The notes under the pieces are model-generated. The model did not search any database and had not been told where the DNA came from. It saw only the letters and a program-made list of their open reading frames with translations. The position numbers and the translations under genes were made by a program. From an uncultured Muribaculaceae bacterium (lineage in GTDB: Bacteria > Bacteroidota > Bacteroidia > Bacteroidales > Muribaculaceae), in the NCBI GenBank assembly GCA_944321685.1, contig CALUMH010000003.1:1-64000 (forward strand): DNA of 64,000 nt, in the 5' to 3' direction. Positions within the stretch are counted from its first letter, which is position 1. Each line of letters starts with the position of its first letter. Below are positions 18,525 to 26,910 of this stretch, in pieces.

Positions 18525-19637
18525 TTATTTATTTTCTTGTAAATCTATCTCAAGCAGTGTCTTGTAAAGCCCGCCTTCCTCGTTTTGCGACAACCAGTAA
18601 CGCCCGTTGTAGAGTATCGACAATTGCCTTTTAAGGTTGGCAAGCCCTATCCCGCTGCCGCTGCGGTCTTTCTCGTCCTTTGGAAAACAGCTGTTTTCCA
18701 CCCGGCAAACGACTATTGTACCCGTCACTTTTATCTCAATGTCGATGACCGACTTCCTGCTGCCCGACACCCCGTGCTTGAACGCATTTTCAACAAGTGA
18801 GATAAACATGAGCGGAGCAATTTGCAATCCCACCCCCTGCCTCTCATCTATCGAGACATTCAAAGTGGTGCAACTGTTAAGCCGCAAACGCATAAGCCCG
18901 ATATAATTCTTCACAAAGAGCATATCCTTGTCGAGCGGCACGGTCTTGCTGTCGTTCTCATACAGCACATACCTCAACAGTTGGCTCAATTCATGCACGG
19001 CATATTGTGCCCTCTCTCGGTCTATGCCTATCAATGCATAAATGTTGTTGAGCGTGTTGAACAGGAAATGAGGGTTGAGCTGGTTTTTCAAATTTTTCAA
19101 CTCTATTTCCTTGCGCTCCACTGCCATTTTCTGCTCATATTGTTCCCACTTCAACCATTTCTCGCTGAGTTTCAGTGCTATGCTTATACATATCGACAAC
19201 ACCATCATCAAGAAATCGCGAGAGAACAAGCTATGCAGCCCCATCATTATCCATCCTTTCTCGGTTAATTCCGGAGGTCGGGGAGGCATTACATCATCGA
19301 CTGCCGACGGCATCAATGGCGGATAACATAAATAATGCACCCCAAAGATAAGAAATAAAAATGAAACTACAAAGAATAAATTAATTATAAAATACAACCA
19401 AATTCGCTTTCGGCGAAAAAGATATTTATCTATGAGCAAATAATAATTAAAATAGAACACAATTATATATCCTATTATATGGATATATACAAACTTTGGC
19501 ATGGTGCGCCCCCATGACAGCAACATCTCGGGCAAGACAAACACAATGACAAGCACAATAAGGTGCGTAGCAAAGCGTGCAAGCCGTGCATTGCGCCGAT
19601 AAGGCCCACTTGCAATATTGCTGTCGCGGTCATTCAT
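18525..19637 (-). CDS. LytS/YehU-type sensor histidine kinase
   Basis: A 370-residue membrane kinase. Four N-terminal membrane segments are visible (for example LIVLVIVFVLPEMLL, YIIGYIIVFYFNYYLLI, FIINLFFVVSFLFLIF, and one near 150). Then comes a short coiled coil and the His_kinase domain with NQLNPHFLFNTLNNIYAL carrying the phospho-acceptor His. An ATPase domain follows with LVENAFKHG and GSGIGLANLKRQL. No periplasmic sensor domain is present, so the signal is probably sensed in the membrane. The start overlaps the permease stop by 8 nt, which supports co-translation with the transporter. Confidence 0.93.
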   Translation of the reverse strand: MNDRDSNIASGPYRRNARLARFATHLIVLVIVFVLPEMLLSWGRTMPKFVYIHIIGYIIVFYFNYYLLIDKYLFRRKRIWLYFIINLFFVVSFLFLIFGVHYLCYPPLMPSAVDDVMPPRPPELTEKGWIMMGLHSLFSRDFLMMVLSICISIALKLSEKWLKWEQYEQKMAVERKEIELKNLKNQLNPHFLFNTLNNIYALIGIDRERAQYAVHELSQLLRYVLYENDSKTVPLDKDMLFVKNYIGLMRLRLNSCTTLNVSIDERQGVGLQIAPLMFISLVENAFKHGVSGSRKSVIDIEIKVTGTIVVCRVENSCFPKDEKDRSGSGIGLANLKRQLSILYNGRYWLSQNEEGGLYKTLLEIDLQENK

Positions 19638-20850
19638 ATCTCAATGCTTCGATTGGGTCGAGGTTTGATGCTTTCTTGGCCGGATACCAGCCGAAGAATA
19701 CCCCGGTAAGCGTACACACAAAGAACGAAAGTATCACCGAATAGCCCTGTATGGCTATGGGCCAATTCAAAATCCCCTTCACTACAAATGCCGCCGTGCA
19801 CCCCACTATAATGCCTATGATACCGCCTGTGATGCTTATTATCACCGACTCGATAAGGAATTGCGACAATATGTCGATGCCGCGGGCACCGATACTCATG
19901 CGCAAACCTATCTCGCGAGTGCGTTCGGTAACCGACACGTACATGATATTCATGATGCCTATGCCGCCCACGAGCAACGATATGCCGGCTATGCAAGCAA
20001 GCAGCGTGGTCATCATGTCGCTTGTAGAACTGAGCATATTGCTCAATTCTTGTTGCGAATGTATGCGGAAGTCGTCATCGTCGGCAGCCTTCAATTTATG
20101 ATTGGTGCGCAGCACATCGGTTATCTCGTCGATGGCGACATCGGTATATTCTTCCGACGTTGCCGAACATATTATGCCTTGAATATAATCAATTGCGAGC
20201 ACACGTTTCATCACCGTGGTATATGGGGCAAGCACTATGTCGTCCTGGTCCTGCCCCATGCTGTTATATCCCTTGGCTTCAAGCACACCTACCACCGTGA
20301 GCGGCAACTTGTCGAAACGTATCACTTTGCCAATGGGGCTGTCTCCGCCCGGAAACAGTTCATCCACTATGGTCTGCCCTATTATGCACACCTTTGCCGC
20401 CGACTTCACATCGCGGTCGGTAAACACATTGCCCTCGGCCACGGTCAGGCGGCGAATATCCAGGTAATCGCTTGTCACGCCATTAATCGACGACGGGTAA
20501 TTACTATTGCCGTTGACATACTGCCCCGAACTGCTTACATTGGGCGATACGCCCACCACATGGTCGCACTTGCTGCGTATGGCCTCATAGTCGGCCATTT
20601 TCAGCGTCTGCATATCCTCGGCGCTTTGGCGCACACCGCCACGCATATCGGCACCCGGCATTATCATTATCATGTTCGACCCCATCTCGGATATTTGTGC
20701 CCGGATACTCTCCTTCGACCCCTGCCCTATGGCAAGCATGGTTATCACCGAGGCCACACCAATGATGATGCCGAGCATCGTCAGGAAGCAACGCATCTTA
20801 TTGTTGCTTAAAGCCTTGAATGCTATTTTGAATAGATTTGTTAAATTCAT
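19630..20850 (-). CDS. MacB-type ABC transporter permease
   Basis: A 406-residue inner-membrane subunit of a tripartite exporter. An in-frame upstream codon at 20892 exists, but ATG 20850 opens the typical NLTNLFKIAFKALSNNKMRCFLTMLGIIIGV start. One N-terminal membrane helix, a large MacB periplasmic domain (about residues 45-270) and three C-terminal helices of the FtsX type are seen (MSIGARGIDILSQFLIESV precedes the last two). In E. coli MacB the ATPase is fused; here it is the separate gene directly upstream. The gene ends with the usual PIEALRYE motif. Confidence 0.93.
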   Translation of the reverse strand: MNLTNLFKIAFKALSNNKMRCFLTMLGIIIGVASVITMLAIGQGSKESIRAQISEMGSNMIMIMPGADMRGGVRQSAEDMQTLKMADYEAIRSKCDHVVGVSPNVSSSGQYVNGNSNYPSSINGVTSDYLDIRRLTVAEGNVFTDRDVKSAAKVCIIGQTIVDELFPGGDSPIGKVIRFDKLPLTVVGVLEAKGYNSMGQDQDDIVLAPYTTVMKRVLAIDYIQGIICSATSEEYTDVAIDEITDVLRTNHKLKAADDDDFRIHSQQELSNMLSSTSDMMTTLLACIAGISLLVGGIGIMNIMYVSVTERTREIGLRMSIGARGIDILSQFLIESVIISITGGIIGIIVGCTAAFVVKGILNWPIAIQGYSVILSFFVCTLTGVFFGWYPAKKASNLDPIEALRYE

Positions 20851-20863
20851 GACGCCTTTATTT

Positions 20864-21610
20864 CTAATCTTCCTCGGGTGGCAGGGAGTCAAAGACTTCT
20901 TGCGCCGAGCGTATATTGGTATTCGCCTCGTCGCTCACAATCTTGCCGTCGCGCAACACTATGTTTCGGCTGCTGAATTGCGACAAATCGGGATTGTGAG
21001 TGACAAATATTATGGTTCGCCCCATGCGGTGCAATTTTTGGAACAGCACGAGTATGCTATAAGATGTGCGAGTGTCAAGGTTACCCGTTGCCTCGTCGGC
21101 AAGTATGAGCACAGGGTCGTTGACAAGGGCACGGGCTATCGCCACACGTTGCTGCTGCCCGCCCGACATTTGGTTTGACTTATGGTACATGCGATCGTGC
21201 AAGCCCACTTGTTCCAATGCCTCGGTAGCACGTCTTGCACGTTCCCGGGCCGACACATTGCTATTGTACAGCAACGGCAACTCCACGTTTTCGAGCGCCG
21301 TGGTCTTGGGCAGCAGGTTATAATTTTGGAACACGAAACCTATCTTGCGGTTTCGCAACCTTGCACGGTCGTTCTTGCCCATAGTCCTAACCGACACACC
21401 GTCGAGATAATACTCGCCGCTTGTGGGTGTATCGAGGCAACCGAGCAGGTTGAGAAGCGTTGACTTGCCCGACCCCGACGTTCCCATGATGGTGACAAAT
21501 TCCCCGTCGTGAATGGTGAACGACACGCCGCGCAAAGCATGAACCTCCTCGTTGCCCACCTTGAAATAACGCCTTATGTTTTCAAGCCTTATTATCTCTT
21601 TCTTATCCAT
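20864..21610 (-). CDS. MacB-type ABC transporter ATP-binding protein
   Basis: A 248-residue ATPase energising the adjacent permease. Walker [10 protein letters not shown], the ABC signature [15 protein letters not shown] and Walker [14 protein letters not shown] are all present, with the LolD/MacB subgroup Q-loop [12 protein letters not shown] 21610 is chosen; the earlier in-frame codon adds a basic leader overlapping the adaptor gene. Gaps to neighbours are 10-13 nt. Confidence 0.95.
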   Translation of the reverse strand: MDKKEIIRLENIRRYFKVGNEEVHALRGVSFTIHDGEFVTIMGTSGSGKSTLLNLLGCLDTPTSGEYYLDGVSVRTMGKNDRARLRNRKIGFVFQNYNLLPKTTALENVELPLLYNSNVSARERARRATEALEQVGLHDRMYHKSNQMSGGQQQRVAIARALVNDPVLILADEATGNLDTRTSYSILVLFQKLHRMGRTIIFVTHNPDLSQFSSRNIVLRDGKIVSDEANTNIRSAQEVFDSLPPEED

Positions 21611-21620
21611 AACACCATTA

Positions 21621-22871
21621 TTATTCGCCACCCTTGTTTTTCTTTTTGTCACGGTCGGGAGGTCCGGGCATGAACGGGTTGCGCTCGCCCTGCGCGCCCG
21701 TCTCCTCAAGCATCTCGGTGGCGTATTGCAAAGCCACCTTGTCGCCTACGTTCAATCCGCTTTTCACTTCGATATTTATACCGTTGTCCACGCCCATCTC
21801 AATCTCGGTAGGCACAAGGCGGTTATCATCGGTGAGCACCCACACAAGGCGGCGGTTGTCGCCGGTAGGCAACAACGGGTCGGGAACCTCGCCTCCGGCA
21901 GGTTTGCCGGCAGGCGGCTCGGGCATACGGTCGGCCACGGGCAAACCCTCGGCATCGTCAAACTGCATAGGAGCAAAACGCAACACCTTGATCGGCAACG
22001 TCATCACATCTTTTTCTTCCATCACCTTTATGGTGACATTGGCCGTAAGCCCCGGTATAAGTTTGTGGTCGGGATTGGCAGTACTTATCAGCACCTCGTA
22101 GGTTGTGACATTGGTATCGGTGGTGGGGCTGATGCGCACTTGTGTCACCTGTCCTTGAAATATGTCATCGGGAAACGCATCTACGGTAAATTGGGCATTC
22201 TGCCCCACCTTGACCGATCCTATGTCGGCTTCATCGACGTCGGCAACTACTTGCATCTTGTCGAGGTCGCCTATGGTAAAAAGGTTTGCTACTTCCATGT
22301 TAGAAACCACCGTCTGCCCTATTTCCACCTCGCGCGATATCACTATGCCGTCCATAGGCGATGTGATTTCGGCATAGCTCAGGTTGCGGGCAGCCGACAC
22401 ACGGTTGGCTTGCATACGCTCGTAATCGGCTTTCGCCACAAAATAGTCGCGACGGCTCGTTTCATATTCATAGTCGCTGATAAGCTGTTTTTGGTGCAAC
22501 GCCTCGTCGCGCTCGTAATTCTTCTTGGTATATTCATAATCGAGGCGGGCGCTCTCAAGTTGTGCGTCGGCCGACTGCAAGTCGGCTTCAAGCGTGGTCT
22601 TGTCTATTTCGGCAATCAATTGCCCCTCGGTGACTATCGAGTTGAAATCGGCAAACAATTTTGCCACAATTCCCGTCACCTGCGTACCCACGTCAACCTG
22701 CGTGATGCACTCAAGTGTTCCGGTGGCCGTGACCGACTCGGTGATTTCCCCACGGGTGACTGTGGCGGTCTGCAAACTCACTTTCTCTTTTTTCGAGCAT
22801 GAAGTTGCCAGTAACAACAGCGACACCCCGGCTGCCATGCACAACTTTGCCCCAAGCATATAATGTTTCAT
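21621..22871 (-). CDS. MacA/HlyD-type periplasmic adaptor protein
   Basis: A 416-residue membrane fusion protein bridging the MacB-type pump and TolC. The signal region ends LLATSCSKKE, giving a likely lipoprotein Cys. A biotinyl-lipoyl-like half motif (VTATGTLECITQVDVGTQVTG) comes first, then a coiled-coil hairpin (about 95-165), the second lipoyl half (ITSPMDGIVISREVEIGQTV) and a beta-barrel. The C-terminus has an unusually Pro/Gly-rich loop (MPEPPAGKPAGGEVPDP) and a charged tail ending in KKKNKGGE. Confidence 0.94.
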   Translation of the reverse strand: MKHYMLGAKLCMAAGVSLLLLATSCSKKEKVSLQTATVTRGEITESVTATGTLECITQVDVGTQVTGIVAKLFADFNSIVTEGQLIAEIDKTTLEADLQSADAQLESARLDYEYTKKNYERDEALHQKQLISDYEYETSRRDYFVAKADYERMQANRVSAARNLSYAEITSPMDGIVISREVEIGQTVVSNMEVANLFTIGDLDKMQVVADVDEADIGSVKVGQNAQFTVDAFPDDIFQGQVTQVRISPTTDTNVTTYEVLISTANPDHKLIPGLTANVTIKVMEEKDVMTLPIKVLRFAPMQFDDAEGLPVADRMPEPPAGKPAGGEVPDPLLPTGDNRRLVWVLTDDNRLVPTEIEMGVDNGINIEVKSGLNVGDKVALQYATEMLEETGAQGERNPFMPGPPDRDKKKNKGGE

Positions 22872-22891
22872 TTCGATATGGTGTGATTTTT

Positions 22892-24301
22892 TTACGGCAA
22901 TGAGATGCCTTTGTTTTGATAATATTCCAGCATTTTCAAGTTAAGCAAAGCCATATACTTGGCTTGCAGCAATTGCAACCGTGCCGTCAGCAACGAGTTG
23001 TGCGACGACAGCAGGTCGAGCGTGTTCACAAGCCCCAGGCGGAACTGCTCGTTGGTGAGCTCGTCGGTAAGTTCCGCGCTGCGCACCGCTTCCTTTCCGC
23101 TCACATACTGCGCCTGCGAGTTGCGGGCATCAAGATAGGCCGTCTCGATGGTCTGCGCCACATCGTTGAGCAAGCTGCGGTAATCAAGAATTGTGTTCAG
23201 CCTCGATGCACGAGCTTTAGCAACCTCGGCCTTGGTCTGCTTGCCGTCAAAAATCGGCACCGACAGCGTTATGCCTATCTGCTCGTTAAAGTTATACTTC
23301 ATTTGGCTGCCGAATGAGTATGAGCTGCTTGAATTGGTGCCTGTGCCCACCGAGCCGCTGAGTGAAATCGTGGGCATATAGCCGGCCTGTGCAATCTTCA
23401 CGTCAAGCTCGCTCATGTCTTGTTGCAACGCGCTTTGCTGCACCTCGGGCAGCCAGGCGATAGCCGTGTTATACACCTCGGTCTTGTCGGGCAGGGGCTG
23501 CAATATAGCTTCGTCGCCAAGCTCGATGCTGTCGATTTGCATATCATAGTCGATGCCCAGTTCAAGCAACTGTTTAAGCTGCATCTTGTTGGTCTCGTAA
23601 GTGCTTTCGGCAGTCACCACGTTATAACGGTCGGTCTGCCACTGCGATTCAAGTTGCACATAATTCACACGCGACATCTTCCCGGCTTTCATCAACTCCT
23701 CGCCACGCTTCATCTGTGCCTCGCTCACCGCCATCGTCTGCCGTGCTATCTCTATTGCCTCGCGCGAATAAAGTATCTGCAAGTAGTAATTCAGGATTTG
23801 CGTTTCAAGGCTGTTGCTCATCTGTTCCACGGCCATGTCGTTGATGTCGTTCTGCAACTCGCTGCGCTTTATGTTGTTGCGCCGCTGGTTGCCATTGAAC
23901 ACCGTCCAGCCGCCCGTTATACCGTAACTGCCGTTATAAGTGTTCTTGTTCACGCTGTTAAGCGTACCGTTGCTCTCGTTATAAGTGAAATTTCCCCCGG
24001 CAGGGCTGGGATAATTGCTAAGCGAGTGCGACGTTGAGAAATTGAACGTCGGCAACCATTGTCCTCGTGCCGCCTCAAGGTCGTAACCGCTCGACTCGCG
24101 CGTAAGCCGCGACTGGTGTAAATCGATGTTGTTGGCCTTGGCATACTCCACGCACTCGCCAAACGACCACGACAGCGGCAACCCGGTCACCGCCGTCGCC
24201 GCCACCTGCACCGTGTCGGCCTGTCCGGCCACTGCCGCTGCCGGGCAGCACATCGCGGCAACCGCACACGTGCCTGCTATCCATTCTTTAATTGTCTGCA
24301 T
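22892..24301 (-). CDS. TolC-family outer-membrane efflux protein
   Basis: A 469-residue outer-membrane channel. Signal peptide at the N-terminus (GTCAVAAMCCPAAAVAG). Two OEP repeats are seen, each with long helices and short strands; Asn/Ser/Gly-rich strand regions lie near residues 85-130. The C-terminus (LLNLKMLEYYQNKGISL) matches TolC-like proteins. ATG 24301 is preferred over TTG 24316. It is the first gene of the tolC-macA-macB-kinase-regulator run. Confidence 0.93.
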   Translation of the reverse strand: MQTIKEWIAGTCAVAAMCCPAAAVAGQADTVQVAATAVTGLPLSWSFGECVEYAKANNIDLHQSRLTRESSGYDLEAARGQWLPTFNFSTSHSLSNYPSPAGGNFTYNESNGTLNSVNKNTYNGSYGITGGWTVFNGNQRRNNIKRSELQNDINDMAVEQMSNSLETQILNYYLQILYSREAIEIARQTMAVSEAQMKRGEELMKAGKMSRVNYVQLESQWQTDRYNVVTAESTYETNKMQLKQLLELGIDYDMQIDSIELGDEAILQPLPDKTEVYNTAIAWLPEVQQSALQQDMSELDVKIAQAGYMPTISLSGSVGTGTNSSSSYSFGSQMKYNFNEQIGITLSVPIFDGKQTKAEVAKARASRLNTILDYRSLLNDVAQTIETAYLDARNSQAQYVSGKEAVRSAELTDELTNEQFRLGLVNTLDLLSSHNSLLTARLQLLQAKYMALLNLKMLEYYQNKGISLP

Positions 24302-24345
24302 TGTTTCGATAGTCAATTTTAGTCTATTCGTCTATAATTTTACGA

Positions 24346-24377
24346 CAAAAGTATATAACACTCCCAAAACCGCAAAA
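24346..24377 (-). promoter_or_regulatory. Promoter of the TolC/MacAB operon
   Basis: On the minus strand TTTTG (complement of 24373-24377), 19 nt, TACTTTTG (complement of 24346-24353) form a very good Bacteroidetes promoter about 45 nt before the tolC start. Confidence 0.75.
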
Positions 24378-24503
24378 CACAATAGATTAAACACCCCCAT
24401 TTGCGCCAATCCCCCCCGATTTAACGCCCAAATCCCTCATTCCACCCCCGCACCTCCCTCATCTGTTAAAATCCCCCTTGCCTCATTTTTTGTGCAATAA
24501 ATA

Positions 24504-24546
24504 CTCTGTACTGCATAAAAAGTAGGCTTTTTTATGCAGTACAGAG
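24504..24546. repeat. Long perfect inverted repeat
   Basis: CTCTGTACTGCATAAAAA (24504-24521) is exactly complementary to TTTTTATGCAGTACAGAG (24529-24546) across a 7-nt centre. No gene lies close on the plus strand upstream, so a simple terminator role is not obvious. Confidence 0.8.
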
Positions 24547-24764
24547 ACAAAACAGCATGAAAACAATCCAGCACTGCTCATCAGGCAACGGTGCGGCTAT
24601 TGCAAAATATGAGCCACGGGCGGCAAAGCCGTCCAAAATATGTGGTAACCGATGTGTGAGGCGAAGCCGAACCGTCGGACAAAGAACCATCATATTAGAA
24701 ACGGCCTCAAAGAGGTCGATAAGGCATTCTCTTGGCCTGCCGACGGCTTGGAAATGTATGGCGA

Positions 24765-24854
24765 GTAGAGACGCGATTCATCGCGTCTGATGTGCGGATA
24801 AATAAGTTGATTTCCATGGGAGGCAGTTTCAGACGCGATGAATCGCGTCTCTAC
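24765..24854. repeat. Nested double palindrome (GACGCGAT family)
   Basis: The 24-mer at 24765-24788 (GTAGAGACGCGATTCATCGC...) is the exact reverse complement of 24831-24854. Each arm is itself palindromic around GACGCGAT...ATCGCGTC. The same design recurs at 46678-46749 and 48371-48442. Confidence 0.85.
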
Positions 24855-25022
24855 ATTTATATGGTTAAGAGTCATTTCGCGACTTATACGTTCTTCAGGG
24901 TGACATATTGCTGAAGTCAGGAAAAAAACGGCTTGCCGATTTTTTGCTTTTGCTCTCGCCTTGCACTAATTTTCAATAAATCAGGCGGCGGCTCGGTTAT
25001 GCGCAAATTCATGCAAGCATGA

Positions 25023-25055
25023 TTTGCTTTTGCTCTCGCCTTGCACTAATTTTGC
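25023..25055 (+). promoter_or_regulatory. ruvX promoter, duplicated 80 bp upstream
   Basis: A 30-nt block (TTGCTTTTGCTCTCGCCTTG...TAATTTT) occurs at about 24943-24973 and again at 25023-25053. The second copy ends in TAATTTTGC (25047-25055), a good -7 box only 3 nt before the start codon. Confidence 0.65.
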
Positions 25056-25058
25056 AGC

Positions 25059-25493
25059 ATGGGAAGAATTTTATCTATCGACTTCGGACGTAAGCGGACG
25101 GGGCTGGCAGCCACCGACTCGCTGAAAATCGTGGCCAACGGACTGGCCACGGTGCCCACTGCACAGGTTATCGACTTCATAAAGAAATATATGGCCACCG
25201 AGGATGTGGAACTGATAGTGGTAGGGTTGCCTCGCCAGATGAACGGGGAGCCGAGCGAAAGTACAAGGTACCTGAAGCCGTTCCTCGACCGGCTACGTAA
25301 GGAGCTGCCGGGAGTGCCGGTGGAGATGTTTGACGAGCGGTTCACCTCCACACTTGCCCATCGCTCGATGCTTGACGGCGGCATGAAGAAGATGGACCGC
25401 CGCGACAAGGCCATTGTTGACACCATAGCCGCTACCATCATACTCAACGATTACCTACAAAGCCGCCAATACCTTCAAGGCAGACAATCTTAA
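25059..25493 (+). CDS. ruvX: RuvX/YqgF-family Holliday junction resolvase-like nuclease
   Basis: A 144-residue RNase H-fold protein of the YqgF family (Holliday junction resolution or rRNA 5' processing). The N-terminal GRILSIDFGRKRTGLA carries the first catalytic Asp, IVVGLPRQMNGEPSEST the second conserved segment, and DERFTSTLA plus KAIVDTIAATIIL the rest of the active site. The promoter box ends 3 nt before ATG, so the transcript may be leaderless. It converges on the Fic gene, with 7 nt between stops. Confidence 0.92.
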   Translation: MGRILSIDFGRKRTGLAATDSLKIVANGLATVPTAQVIDFIKKYMATEDVELIVVGLPRQMNGEPSESTRYLKPFLDRLRKELPGVPVEMFDERFTSTLAHRSMLDGGMKKMDRRDKAIVDTIAATIILNDYLQSRQYLQGRQS

Positions 25494-25500
25494 CTATTGC

Positions 25501-26781
25501 CTACAAAGAGTAGTAGGAACAATACTTCTGCAACAAGGTTTCAAGTGGCAATTCCCCTTTGGCATAACGCTCTGCATCAAGTTTTATGATGCGTTCGCGT
25601 ACCTGCCTGCCTTCATATTCGGCAATAAGGAAATCCCCTTCAATCCTCACATTATGGAAACGTGTCGCAAAAACATTATTTGCTGCCCCTGCTGCATAAT
25701 TAATTGAGTAACTCGGACGCTTGGCACCCGGAACATCTTCTTGTAAAACACCTTTCTGCAAAAGGTCTTGAATGTCGCGAATTGCAGTATCTTTCGAGCA
25801 TTTGTTCAATTCTGCCCATTTCTTTGAAGTCAGTTTTGCCTCATAACCGTCAAGAAAAATATTCAAGGTTTCGGTCTGCCGCCGTGTCAACGGTATGCCG
25901 GCTGCATTTGCCCAAAATACGCTTTTATTTAGAATTGTGTTCACCATGACATCTGCCCGATGCAAAGCGGCAAACAAAGTTTGCAAGTACCACAACAGCC
26001 ACCCGGTAATATCACCATCGCCGCGCTGTGTACTCTCAAGTATGTCGTAATAATGCTTTTTGTCACGATTTATTTCCGACGATATGTTGTAAAAACGGAA
26101 ACGGCTTTTGTCACCACGGGCCAGGAGAATATCTCCCAAGATGCGGGCAAGCCGCCCATTACCATCTTCAAATGGATGAATCGAAACAAACCAAAAATGT
26201 GCTATTGCCGAACATAGTATGGGTGATGTATTCTTGTCGGAATTATACCAATCGATAAAACGCTGCATTTCTCCCGGAACTCGACCGGGTGACGGAGCTA
26301 TGTAATGAACTCGCTCACGGCCGAAACTACCCGAAACAATATGTTCATCGTGTGTACGATATTTGCCCACCTCTATTTGTATTCCTTCGCTGTGACCTGT
26401 GGGAAAAAATGCAGATTGCCAAGCACATAACTTATCATGCGTTAATTTATCGTTGCAATGCTCGATGGCATCGAGCATCACAGCTACCAACGAATCGATA
26501 TAGTGCGATGGCGCAATATATTTAACAGCCTCTATTCCTAAATGCCGAGCTACCGATGAACGCACTTCATCTGAATTGAGACGTATTCCCTCAATCTCAG
26601 AAGAATGTACCACATCTTGTACCATGTTTTCTGACATGGCACGAAGACGGTCGTCAAATCCTAAATAATTCAATCGCCCATACAATCGCCCTTGTTCACG
26701 AGCAACATCGTCGAGCAAAACTGCTATGCTGCCATAATCCCATCGAAAATCCGTCCAATTATCATACTCATGTATAAACAT
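25501..26781 (-). CDS. Fic-family AMPylase-type protein with HTH tail
   Basis: A 426-residue protein. The Fic core HPFEDGNGRLAR lies at residues 202-213, a complete HPFx[D/E]GNGRxxR active site for transferring AMP or a related group to a protein. An inhibitory-helix motif SSEIEG is present at 60-65 in the N-terminal DUF4172-like region, so activity should be self-restrained. The C-terminal 130 residues contain a winged-helix-like segment (LTSKKWAELNKCSKDTAIRDIQDLLQKG). The longer ORF begins upstream of the promoter (TATTTTTG at 26801-26808), which favours the ATG at 26781. No antitoxin-like partner gene is adjacent. Confidence 0.92.
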   Translation of the reverse strand: MFIHEYDNWTDFRWDYGSIAVLLDDVAREQGRLYGRLNYLGFDDRLRAMSENMVQDVVHSSEIEGIRLNSDEVRSSVARHLGIEAVKYIAPSHYIDSLVAVMLDAIEHCNDKLTHDKLCAWQSAFFPTGHSEGIQIEVGKYRTHDEHIVSGSFGRERVHYIAPSPGRVPGEMQRFIDWYNSDKNTSPILCSAIAHFWFVSIHPFEDGNGRLARILGDILLARGDKSRFRFYNISSEINRDKKHYYDILESTQRGDGDITGWLLWYLQTLFAALHRADVMVNTILNKSVFWANAAGIPLTRRQTETLNIFLDGYEAKLTSKKWAELNKCSKDTAIRDIQDLLQKGVLQEDVPGAKRPSYSINYAAGAANNVFATRFHNVRIEGDFLIAEYEGRQVRERIIKLDAERYAKGELPLETLLQKYCSYYSL

Positions 26782-26800
26782 AACGCCGCATATTATGCGA

Positions 26801-26831
26801 CAAAAATAATGATAAAATGCCGAATTTTCAA
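26801..26831 (-). promoter_or_regulatory. Promoter of the Fic gene
   Basis: Minus-strand TTG, 20 nt, TATTTTTG (complement of 26801-26808) sits about 20 nt before the ATG at 26781 and decides against the longer start. Confidence 0.6.
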
Positions 26832-26859
26832 CTACGCCACATAAATATTCAACGTTTGA

Positions 26860-26891
26860 TTTGTGATTAATGAAGTATCGGCGTAACTTTG
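26860..26891 (+). promoter_or_regulatory. Promoter of the Ntn-hydrolase gene
   Basis: TTTG at 26860-26863, a 20-nt spacer and TAACTTTG at 26884-26891 precede the ATG at 26911. Confidence 0.7.
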
Positions 26892-26910
26892 GAAAAACAA
26901 AACTGCATGA

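Larger units (their letters stand above)
24378..25022. other. Intergenic stretch with palindromes, no convincing gene
   Basis: It holds an 18-bp perfect inverted repeat (24504-24546), a nested double palindrome (24765-24854), and the first copy of a duplicated promoter-like 30-mer (about 24943-24973). The AC-rich part at 24395-24480 contains C-runs but no gene. A 77-codon ORF at 24557-24790 runs into the palindrome and looks like chance. Confidence 0.6.

Noticed and set aside
19861..20811. Long ORF of 316 codons opposite the MacB-type permease
   Set aside because: Antisense shadow: His/Tyr/Arg-rich translation without domains, opposite a clear permease.
21576..22802. 408-codon ORF opposite the MacA-type adaptor
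   Set aside because: Antisense shadow with no coherent protein features.
24557..24790. 77-codon ORF after the long inverted repeat
   Set aside because: No recognisable protein features, no promoter, and its end runs into a palindromic repeat.
24765..24854. Repeats as a CRISPR array
   Set aside because: Only two arms, inverted rather than direct, no regular spacers and no cas genes.
25501..26781. Fic gene as toxin of a toxin-antitoxin pair
   Set aside because: The inhibitory SSEIEG motif is in the same protein and no separate antitoxin gene lies beside it.
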